Below, piece by piece: positions 36,701 to 48,700 of a DNA stretch of 64,000 nt. Positions within the stretch are counted from its first letter, which is position 1, and each line of letters begins with the position of its first letter. The translations under genes and the position numbers were made by a program. The DNA lies in contig JAXGGA010004470.1 in NCBI GenBank assembly GCA_038373865.1, positions 1 to 64,000 on the forward strand, written 5' to 3'. Under the pieces are notes generated by a model. That model was given only the letters and a program-made list of their open reading frames with translations. It had not been told where the DNA came from and made no database searches. Source of the stretch: Uloborus plumipes. Its lineage: Eukaryota; Arthropoda; Arachnida; Araneae; Uloboridae.

Positions 36701-39700
36701 TACTCCCTATGCTCTTACCTTACTAAGAAAAAAATTCATGGTGAAAAATACCCAATAGTTTATTTATGAAGAATTTCGTTGTACGGTCGGGAAGTTTTGT
36801 TCCGATTGACCCCGCTGTTCCTATACACCCCATTTTACTGTATATACTAAAAAGGGAGATGTAGATCTGTATGCACGTAAGGATTTCTATGACACTCTCC
36901 CACAAGAGGAAATCCTGGCTGCGCCATTGATACTCGGACATGGTACTGAAGAATTTCTTTGAACGTGTATAACCTATTTTAATCCAGATTTGGGGATATA
37001 GTCGTGATGCTTTCAGAAATATATTTCTGTCAACAATGAACAAAAAACTTAACGATCGTTTTTTAATTCTCTTTAAAAAAAAAAAAAAAAAGTATCCTTT
37101 TTTTTGGTGCAAATTGCGTCTGTTGTGCATTTAAGTTAATGTTACTTCGGAATACTATTCATGTTTACAATGTTGTAAAAGAAGTTGAATGAACTTCTGT
37201 TTGCTTATTCATTTTTTTTTCCAGCTTCCTTATCTCATTACTACTGAAGGCGGTGAGAGTGTGAAACTAACTCAAAGTCTTGCCATTATCAGATATCTGG
37301 CTCTTAAGCATGGTCTAAGTAAGTTATTCTATCTCAGCATTGAAATAAGTTTATTCTAATTTAGTAATTTTGATTGTTAAAAATGTTTATTTTGGATTCA
37401 TGTATTTTTGAATAAGAATTTTTATGCTTTGCTATGTAAATTTTCTCGAGTTTATGTTTCGGACTTTCATAAGAAAAAATGAACCTTTAACCTATATTAT
37501 TTTATTTTTTATTTTTTTGCTTTCAAGATTTTGGAAAATTACCCTTAAAATTATCTATTATATTACAGTAACTTCTCGTTCCATCGCGCTTAGTTGTATC
37601 ACCTTATTCCGTTGTCTTCCGAAAATTAATATTAAAAAAAATGTTACGTTTCGCAAAAAAAAAGTATTTCCTTCTTAATTTAATCAATAAACAGAACTGG
37701 CGTATTTTCCATACTATTAATTCGTAGCAGTTTAAGTTGCAGTTTTCTATTCGTATTCCACCGGAAAACAATAGAAATACTTTAAACAATTTATTATTAT
37801 TATTGCTATTTTAAAAAGAAAAATCGACAGACTAATTTTCGTTTGTTTTTATTCAAAAATATCTCCAGGCAAGCGCGAAAAACGAGGGATTACTGATTCT
37901 AAACTGCAATTCCTTTTGTGGCCCAATTACTTCTTTTAATGAGCAGACAGAGTGGTGTAGTGGTAAAGACGCTCCCTCTCACGCCCAAAGGGGCGGGATC
38001 AAACCCCACTTCAGTTGGGGATTTTTATAATGCAGAAATTCGACATCGTCCATGTCGTATGATTATGCGGCATGTGAAAGATCCCTCGAGTACTTGTTTG
38101 GCTTGCAGTATTTATTCTCAAAATTATATTCCTAGTACAGTTTCGCATCGAATAGAGCCCTGGTACCGCCATCTAGTGGGGAAACTGGAAGTCAAAATTC
38201 TCGTGGCAATGGGATTCCGCCGATGGTGGTGCCATTTTATGGTGTCAAAAAATGTTTTATTTTTTCCCCTTTTAGTTTCTTCAATAATTTTTATCATATC
38301 TTGATCAAAAAATAGTTCAAAAAATCTAATGTTGATGGATTAAAACATAAAATATTAGATGATATGATGAAAGGAAGTCGTCGTGGAGTGACTGATACAT
38401 TCTCAGAAACAGGAGACAAATTTATTCACTTTCGTGTATCATCCAAATTATGGGACTCATTCTCACTCCGAGAATTCATGATAAAAATGATTCAATGTCC
38501 TTTTCATCACTTACATCATTCAGTCGCTTCCGTAATTACTTGACATCTTACTCGCCTTTTAGGAATCCTGAAATATTATCATTCACTCTAATAATGTCAT
38601 CTACTAGTAAAAAATGAAAAAAAAAAAAAAAAGACTACTTTGGCCATGATGCGTTTCTAACCACTCATATATTATTTCTGTAGCCAGTTTTCTGTTACCA
38701 CGCGAAAACTTTCTTATTTCATTGTCTAATTCCATGATTTATCCTTCATTTTAAAGCTTTTTGTGCCGGCTATTGATCCATTGTCTAAAGATAGTTTTTT
38801 TTTTACGTGGAAAAAAAAGTGGATTTTTTCCAGGGCGTCAGATTCAGTGGAAATGTTAAGTGCACCCTAAAAATGCTTCAATTCAAAAGACTGACGTTTC
38901 GGAAGTGACGCAAGCTCGTAGCGAATTTTTGAAAATGCAAAACCAAATCGCCTTATTGAAGTACTTGAATGTGTCAGATTTTCATATCGAACTTTAAACT
39001 TGACGCTTGAGGCTCCAGCTATGGTAGCCTAAAATCTAATAATAATTTTGAGGAGTTATTGATCTAGCAGCTAAAAATAAATTAAAAAAAAATTGTTTCC
39101 TGCAATAACTATAAAATGTAGCGAATAAAAGCACGCAAAATAATCTTCAACATTTAAAGTGACCTCCAATGAATCTCCAAATATAATATTTTAGATACTC
39201 AATATTCTGTGTATCAATTTTAATCATTGTTTATTACCGTTCCTAATGTTTTATTTGTTTCATGAGTAACGTATTGTCGAAGTAATTAAAAAAAAAATAC
39301 GTATAAATCTGAAGTTTCTCAATAACTGGTGTTATGACAGACAACATCTTTGTATTTATTTATTTATCAGGTAATTGATTGCTAACGATTGAAGTCATTT
39401 CAGATAGGGTATGACAACGAAACTTGCTGATTTGAAAACTCAATAAAAATACAGGGTGTTCCAAGTCAACCTTCATGACCTCTATTTCCTCAACCGTTCG
39501 TCTTAGATGCATACTTTCAATTGCAAAGTTGCTCGAAATGAGGTAGAGTTAAAATATTGAAAGTTTGAAGCAAAAAAAATAATTCAGTCAAAAAATACAA
39601 AATCTAACTTTTTATAGGAACTCCGGGTCCCTAAACTTATATTTAGGGAAAGAATCTCCATTGAAAAATAATACTAACACAAAAAATGACATTTGTGCGA

Positions 39701-42700
39701 TCAAAATTCGCGGAGATATTCGAGTTTTAAGTGCGCAGGGCCCGTAAACAAAATGACAAAAGAAAATTTTCGCCCTGCCAGAGGAATAAAGAGCTTTTAG
39801 ATTAGGTACGATAATGAAATTTGTTTCGTCCATGTCAGAAAGCATTCGCTTCTCATTGCATTCAAAAATAAAGACAGATGCTACAAGACTACAAAACATA
39901 ACAAGACAAAGTAAATTATTATACAATTTTATACAAAGATATTACACACGAAATATGTGAAATCTAAGAAATAATATACAAAATTAAACACAGAAATTTT
40001 ACATTGCTTTCTTGCAAATCAAAATAAAAATAGCAACAAAATCTGCGAAAACAATGTGTTAGAAATGAATATCATTTGTTTTAATCGATTATAATAGCTG
40101 CTCAAAATGTTTTCCTTATACTAAAATACATAGTTGAATGCGTGATAAGAATTCTGACTGTACGTTTTGAAGCATTACTGGAGTGACACATTTCGCTGCG
40201 CATAAAATGCGGTTCTGCAAATCGATTTTGCTCAATGAATCTACCTCGTAGACTTTACTTTTTAAAAAATCCCAGAGGAAAAAATCAAGAGGAGTAAGAT
40301 CTGGGGATCGAGGGGGCCATTCCAAAATTCCTCCATATCCAATGATATTAGTATTAAACATACTTCGTAGAAGTGCTCTGGAAGTTGCTGGTTTATGTGC
40401 CGGTGCCTCGTCATGCTGAAACCAAAGTTTACTAATTTTACGAATTTCGCGTGTATATGGCCCCCAAAATCACTTAAAAATAACGCTAGGGTAAAGTGGT
40501 ATAAGTCACAAAGTTTCATGTTTCATATCTCCATGGATTTTGATCGCACAAATGTCTTTTTTTTTTTTTTTGTTAGTATTATTTTTCAATGGAGATTCTT
40601 TCCCTAAACATAAGTTTGGGGGCCCGGAGCCCCTATAAAAAGTTAAATTTTTTCTTTCTAAACCAATTATTTTTTTCGCTCCAAACTTTCCATATCTTAA
40701 CTCTCCTCCTCATTTCGAGCAATTTTGCAAATAGAAGTATGCATCTAGGACGAACGGTTGAGGAAATAGAGGTCATGAAGGTTAACTTGGAACACCCTGT
40801 ATAAGTTTTCTATTTATTGTTTTTATTATTTTTGCCGTGTTTCTATAGAAATGGAAATTAAAAATTACACGGTTTTAAAAATAATATCTGGCAGGTGGCA
40901 TCCCTTATTTTTGGATACACTGGGATGGTCGATTTCTAAAATTTTGACAGACTCTGTTGAGCACATTGAGAAGGAATAAAGGTGGAGGGGAGTGTAGTCT
41001 TTAATGCTTGAAACACAGAGCTCAAGTCACGTGTCATATTTTAAAGTATAGGATTGGAAGAAATCAGGTTTCGTTCACTTGTTTCACGCAAAACGTGTCT
41101 CCAAAGACACGATCTCCTATGTTGAACCAAAGATCTTGGGATCTTTGTTTTAGCTTCTACGTCAATGATTGGACTTGCTCCCTCCATTTACTAATATCTG
41201 CTCTAAGGTTGAGCATAGCGATTGGTATGCCGGTTATTGCTTGGCGAATATTCTCCTTCAAATGAGCTAGGGTCCTTAGACGATCCGTGGAGACTATTTC
41301 AAATAGCACCAAACAAGAAATCTCAAATGGCTAGATCGGACGAGAGCGCCTCTATACGAAATTAGACGCCCGGGCAAATTTTCTCGCAAAACGCGCATTA
41401 CATTTCGCGCTGTGTATTGACAATGAGGGGCGTTACTTGCCGGACATTATTTTTAAAACCGGTGTAATATTAAATTTCCAGTTTTACAGAAACACGACAA
41501 AAAATAATTAAAACGATAAATAGAAACCTTTTTGTTTCATGGACTTCTCAAATCAGCAAGTTCCGTCGTCGTACCCTGTATTTTCCTTCGGCATTTCCCC
41601 ACCCGTATCCTGTTGGTGACATGTTAATAGTCGTTTTAATGTGTGCATTCCTTCTCAAGTAAGTATTATATTTCGTTCGCAATAATTGCGGACGTAGCTT
41701 TGATTGGCAAAGTGGCAAGCAACAAGCTTCGAAATTACAGTTTCCATGAAAAGGGTTGTAACATATCTGAAAGAATCAGGGGGACCACCAGAAGATATGA
41801 ATGGATTTTGATTTTAACACGATGTAAACTATCATACCTATTATACATATTTTCCACCCCATGCCAGTAGTAATTTCGGAAAAATTCTTTTTTTTTTTTT
41901 TTTAATTTTCGTGAAACTATTTTTAAAGATATTTGGGGCACCGTAAGATATGAAGAGAGTTCGATGAAAAAAATATACAAAACTACTATGCCTAATGCAA
42001 AACTTCTCCTCCTTCGCTCCAGAAGTAGTTTTAAAAAAAAATCTTTTTTTTTTTTAATTTTCATAAAATTTTCAATTGTTGACTATATTTGAGGCGTTTC
42101 GAGTGTTGCGAGATGTGAGTGGATTTCGGCGGGAAAATAATATGCAAGTTAAAATGCTTGAAACACAATTTTTACATCGTGGCACTGAAATTAATTTCAA
42201 AACGATAAAAAAAATCTATTTTTTTAAAATTTACCCCATAGTATATTAGGGTGGGGCGAAAAATAAAAAGTTTTTCAGATCAACTATTAATGGTTACCAA
42301 AAGTTGTCTTTGGTGATAGTTAGCTTTTGTGCAAAATTTGAAGAAAATCGGTTTATATCTTCAGGGGGCGCTGCGATCGCAACGTTTTATCATAGCTTTT
42401 TTATTGATTTTATTGTTAAAATACACTGAAGTGACAAAAGTCATGGGATAGCAATATGCAAATTTTCAGATGGCAGTAGCATCGCATAGAACAGGTATAA
42501 ATGCGTAGTGCTTTTACAGAGCTTTCATTTCTGTTCAAGTTATTCATGTGAAGAGGTTTTAACGTGATGATGACCGCACGACGTGAATTAACAGACTTTG
42601 AACGCGGAATGTTAGTTGGAGCTAGACGCATGGGTCATGCCATTTCGGAAATCGTTAGAGAATTCAACATTCCCAGATCCACTGTGTCAAGAGTGTGCCG

Positions 42701-45700
42701 AGAGTATGAAATTTCAGGCATAACATCCCACCATGGACAGCGCAGTGGTCGACCGCCTGCACTTAAAGATCGAGACCGGCGACGTCTGCAAAGAGTCGTA
42801 AATTCTAACAGACAAGCAACACTGCGTCAAATCACCGTAGAAATCAATGTGGGACGTACAATGGATGTGTCTGCTAGAACTGTGCGGAGAAATTTGGATT
42901 TCTTGGGCTATTCCAGCAGAAGACCGACTCGAGTGCCTTTACTGACAGAACGACATCGCTTGCAGCGACTCTCGTGGGCACGTGAGCATATCGGTTGGTC
43001 CCTAGATGAATGGAAAACCGTGGCCTGGTCCGATGAGTCACGATTTCAGCTGGTAAGAGCCGATGGTAGGGTTCGAGTGTGGCGCAGACCCCACGAAGCC
43101 ATGGACCCAAACTGTCAGCAAGGCACTGTTCAAGCTGGTGGTGGCTCCGTAATGGTGTGGGCTGTTTTTTCATGGCATGGACTTGGTCCTCTAGTGCGAC
43201 TGGACCGAACATTGACTGGAAATGCTTATGTGCAGCTACTTGGAGATCACTTGCAGCCATTCATGGACTTCATGTACCCAAACAACGATGGGATTTTTAT
43301 GGATGACAATGCGCCATGTCACCGGGCCACAACTGTTCGCAATTGGTTTGAAGAAAATTCTGGACAATTCCAACGAATGATTTGGCCACCTAGATCGCCC
43401 GACATGAATCCCATTGAGCATTTATGGGACACCATCGAGAGGTCTGTTCGTGCCCAAAATCCTGCCCCATCAACGCTTTCACAATTATGGACGTCTATCG
43501 AGACAGCATGGCTCAATATTCCTGCAGAAGACTTCCAACGACTTGTTGAGTCCATGCCACGTCGAGTTGTTGCACTTCGCCGGGCAAAAGGAGGGCCGAC
43601 ACGATATTAAGAGGTATCCCATGACTTTTGTCACTTCAGTGTATGAAAAAAATTCCTTTTGCAAGTCTCGTTGCTCTTTTCATACTCATAAGATGTATTC
43701 ATGCATTAAAAGCATATGAAATAACTCGCAAAAATATTTTTTATGTTATATTTATATTTCAAGCATCTTAAAAAGGAACAAAAACAGAAAATTTTCTGGG
43801 ACAATATTAAGTAAAACTGATGCATTTTTACAAAATGTTACATAAAAATTATGAAAATACAAACATATGACAACATTAAACAGTATTACTTAAACATAAT
43901 TGAAAATATTTAAAAAAAAAATATGTACAAATGTACACAACATACATGATACGAAAATTTTATGTGTCACAGTTTGAGCTTTCACAAAAAATCTTTTTTT
44001 ACTTTCTAAGAAAGGCAGTTCCTTTTGAGCCTCTAAGCGTGCATGAATGAAACCATTCCTCGCTTATATTCCACTAATGATCAGTGATGCATCCGTCACC
44101 AACTTTAAGTTGGGTTCCACGGATTGAGTATGACAAATAAATGTCCACTTGTTTCAAAGAAAACTGGGAACATCTCCGGTTTTGACGAAGTCATGTAGCT
44201 CGTTTTCAGACGGCATCATTATTACAGGAGGTTCTGTTATAAACACGTTTTCACACTGCCAATTGATCAAGTTTACATTAATCTCAAAAATGATAAAAGT
44301 GCGGATATCATTATTGTACAATGTACACAGAATTGGTGTCCGAAAGATAATTAAAATCCGACAAGCAACTAACTGCTGTACATGCCTTCTATCATAATTT
44401 AACATTTCCAGGAAACTATTTTCAGTACATGCAAAAAGAAAAAAAAAGCTCTCCTCTGAATGACAGGTCTTCTGGTAAATAACGCGACTGATGAAGAACT
44501 TTCCACGAGTTTCGTGCACCATCCTTGCATGATGAGTTGCCCTTAATTAAAAAACAGCAAAACAGCAAGGTGAATTAACTTTAACAATGACTGAAACAAG
44601 CATTTTTATGATATTCTGTGCCGACGTACAAGCGCAAATTTGACTGTCTGTCATGAGCCATCCAGAATGACTCCAGGAACTGGGTACTGTTTCAGAAAGA
44701 TATATGGAGCAGTTGTCAGCAATAACGACTTCAAATATTTACAGTAATATTTCTTATCTGTCCTTAGGTCAGCTCGGTCGATAGTCGGCATGTTTTGCAT
44801 ATTGCGCTTGACTGTCTCATATTTCACTATAGTTAGGGATTCGCAGCCTGTCAACAATTAGCCAATAGGACCGCTGAACCTTTGGGGATCAGTTGTTCGT
44901 CCATCTAAGTATTCTACTAAGTGGCGAAGAAGCAATTCACTGCCATAGAGCTGGCATATTAACTACTGCAATGGTCTGTTAAAAATATTTCCAGACGTTA
45001 TATTTAGTCACCTTCGTATAATAATGACACCATCTGAAGACGAGCTACATGACTTGAAAACCGGAAGGATTGTTTCATTCGTGCTTGTTTAGAGGCTCAA
45101 AGGAACTGACTTTCTTTGAAAGAAAAAAAAAATACTTTTTTTGAAAGCTCAAACTGCGACACACAAAATTGTTGCATCATGTATGTTGTGTACACTTGTA
45201 CATTTTTTTAAACATATTCCATTGATGTTTAAGTAATGCTGTTTATAGTTTTCATATGTTTGCATTGTCATTATTTTTATGTAACGTTTTGTAAAAATTC
45301 ATCAGTTTTTACTTAATAGTGTCCTAAAATTCACCATTTTTCACGTTTTTGTTTCTTTTTAAGATGCTTGAAATATAAATATTTCGTATAAAATAATTTT
45401 TATGAGTTATTTCATACTATATCTTGTGAGTAAAAAAATGCAATGAGATTCGCTAACGGCATTATTTTTCATATTTTAACCATAAAATCCCTAGAAAAGC
45501 TATGATAAAACTTTGCGATCGCAGCGCCCCCTGAAGATATAAACCGATTTTCTTCAAATTTTGCACAAAAGCTAACTATCACCAAAGACAACTTTTGGCA
45601 ACTATTAATAGTGATCTGAAAAACTTTTTTTTTCGCCCCCCCCCCTATTATCACCCCCTGTTACTTGTTTTCAGATATTCTGCAACAGTATATTGCAATT

Positions 45701-48700
45701 TAGCTAAAAATTTCTAAATTTACTGCTACAATTTCTCGCGTTTGTAGTTACAATTCTCATGGATTGTGCATTAGGGTGGGTCGAAAATGACTTTTTTTTT
45801 TATAAATTTCGATGCTGGGAAGTGCGGAAAAGATGGCATTGGGGAGCAAAGTGCACACAAAAAATTTGAAATTTTTTGGTCAATTACTTGATTTGCCGCA
45901 ATTGCGTCGAAGTTTAGAAAAAAATGCAGTTGTTTAATATTTTTAGGAAATTATTTTGAAAACATTATCAGCACCGAACATCTAAAAATGCATCATATGT
46001 GACAAACAACGTAGTTATTTCAGAGAAGTACGTCGAAAACAGCATTTTAACGTTTTGATGAAATTGAATTTAAAATGTAGAAAAAAAAACAGGAAATTGT
46101 CAAATCTTCTAGGCATTTATGGAAAAGGAAAGAATTATACCACAGACCTCAAAATTTTTATGGAATTTCTATACCCCCAATGGCTCCTTTGCCGCCCTAC
46201 CCGTTATTGAAAATATATATATTTTTTCTTTTTTAATAATTTACGAAACAACTGCTGATCTTGCAAACTTCAACGCATTTGCGGTAAATCAAGAAATTGA
46301 CCAAAAAAAAAAAAAATCAAAATTTTTATGTACACTTTGCTCCCAGAATGGCACTTTTTCCGCATTCCCCATCATCGAAAAAAAAAAAAAAAAGTCACTT
46401 TCGGCCCACCCTATTGTGCATGTTTGTTCTGTAAATTTGCTCTTTTTGTAAAGGTGTTCGTATCATTTTTAAATGAGTTTGATAATTTATATTTGTGTAT
46501 TCAGGGAAATAAACCAGAAGAATATAAATGTTTAATGTTGCCATATAAAAACTTGTGGATTTTTATAATGAAATGTTAAGTTCAACCAAAAATAATTCTT
46601 TACTATTTCTTAAATTTTTAGTTCCTGTTACACCTAAACCTCACCACAAAGCAAGATTAGATGTAATTGAGCAGCAAACTGCCGACTTCTATTCTCACTT
46701 TACCGGAATGTGTTACGATCCCGACTTTGTAAGTAGTTATTTTTAATTTTTCATTGCTCCCTACAAACTTTCATTTTTTCTTTTTAATAAAATATTTAGT
46801 TATTATTTTGGAGACGTACGATGGTTGATATTAAAGTAAATATTTTTATTTGGTTTTGGAAAACGTGAACCAATTTTGATGTTCACAAACTGTGCATATG
46901 TATGGCATACGATATGTAGGGTCACTGACTCTAGGGTAAGATAATAATGAATTTTCTTCTAAAATGATTATAAATTTAGTATAAACTTGTGGTAGAACAT
47001 CTCAGCAACAGATCTACATAGAAATGTATGAATATAAATCTAATTCTTATGATGTGTTTTCTGAGATGGGATAATTATTGGGGGTTAGGCTTAACTACGT
47101 GTTATGATACTGTTACAAATTTTGTAAATAGATGTTGCTTTTATGTGCTTACTTTTTTGTAATCTTGCTTAATTTGGCGTTTATTCCGTTATTTTATGTT
47201 TCAGTGTTTTCCCATTGAATCACTAATTTATGAATAATAACATTTGTGGTGGATTATTTCTTTAATTAAATAATCTATAAAAAATATTTGTTGCACTTTT
47301 ACCGTTTAATACAATCAAGATACATTTATTTCACTGTATTTCACTTTAAAAACAAGTATATATATATACATATATATATATATATAGTTTTTCAGCTACT
47401 CCCACTTTACACCACTTTACAAAAAAAAAAAAAAGAAATGAAGTAGTAATTGTAGAAGAAAGGTTATTCCTTGAAGATAAAGCTTTGAAATTATTTGATA
47501 GAGTTAAGTGGATAGAACACAATGGATCCCGCCTTAACCAGCAGTTTCGGCAGTTACTAGCTTTTCTAGTTGTAAATTTTTTTTTGTGCATAAGTAGTTT
47601 TCGTTTGAAAGGAGAAGCCTAACAATATTCTTAGTTTGCTTTGTTGATTTTTAAAAGCGTTTTTTAAAGCTTTTTCTTCATTTTCTTTAAATACATCAAA
47701 GATTGTTAAGTATTTTTTGTTCTAACGGATTGAAATTTCTATTTTTAGAACGAGAAGAAAAAAGCTTATTTAGAAATACTTCCGGGCCGTTTGGAAAAAT
47801 TATCAAAATTCTTAGGCAAGAATGAATATTTTGGTATTGAAGAGGAGAAAGGTGTTGTAAAGGTAAGTGAATTATTTTTCAGAAATTAATTATTTTAATT
47901 TCATAGTTTTATTTTATCTTCACTTTGCATTGAACTCTCAATATTGCACTTTGTTTCATTGAGTAAAGTCAGGAACCAACTCTATCTACTAGTCACACTC
48001 ATATGTCCCCTAATTTTCTTTTACCTCTTAGACATTGAAAATGGACTGTAATATAAAACAAAAATGTCCTGATAGTTGGGATTTTCCTATGAAAATAATT
48101 CATTCATTACCATAACTACGAAAACGAACTTGCTCGTTGTGAATTCTTTGTTATTAATTTATTACCATTTTTTCACCTCTTAGCTCTCTTACGTGGACTT
48201 CATGATGTATCATTTCTTGGAAGAGCAGAGAACTTTTCAGCCAAGTTGCTTGGATAAATTTGAGAATTTGAAAGGTTTTATGCAAAGATTTGAGGTAAGT
48301 GTTTTTATATTTCTGTTGCAAACATATATTTCCGTTTATCCAGCAATTGGATAAGTTTGAATGATAAAGGTGCAAATCAAATGTTTAATTTTGAGTTAAA
48401 CATGTATTTTGGTTATTCTTTAGTTCATCCATTAAGTGTACTAACTGTCTAAAAAATACTAAAATACACTAAGTTTTACAATTGTACAAATCAAATGTTT
48501 AATTTTGAGTTAAACATGTATTTTGGTTATTCTTTAGTTCATCCATTAAGTGTACTAACTGTCTAAAAAATACTAAAATACACTAAGTTTTACAATTGTA
48601 CACTAACAGGAATCGCTGTCAAAGCGAGAATAACTTAGGTGTAAGATAGTTTCCAGTGGTTAGGTGAAGATGTGTATTTAACAGCAACCAAAATTTTATG

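Larger units (their letters stand above)
39405..41578. mobile_element. Foldback element E, mariner-like, interrupted
   Basis: AGGGTATGACAACGAAACTT continued by GCTGATTTGA at the left is matched inverted at 41531-41578 (ending TACCCTG then TA). A second inverted stretch is 40810-40890 with 41445-41525. A decayed transposase tail on the minus strand (41130-41330) supports a mariner-like origin. A second mariner-like element splits the left arm. Confidence 0.7.
42249..45645. mobile_element. Foldback element D with nested Tc1-like transposon
   Basis: GGGTGGGGCGAAAA starts it and its C-rich inverse ends at 45645, flanked by TA. The left arm is 42249-42421 plus 43644 to about 44225; the right arm is about 45030-45645. 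The loop and left arm hold a coding relic (43985-44522, minus). The left arm is split by the Tc1-like element. It lies in GST intron 3. Confidence 0.85.

Noticed and set aside
37918..38304. 128-codon plus-strand frame as a gene
   Set aside because: It coincides with a tRNA-derived SINE; an accidental open frame.
42874..43555. Minus-strand frames of 128, 61 and 78 codons
   Set aside because: Shadows of the intact transposase on the other strand.
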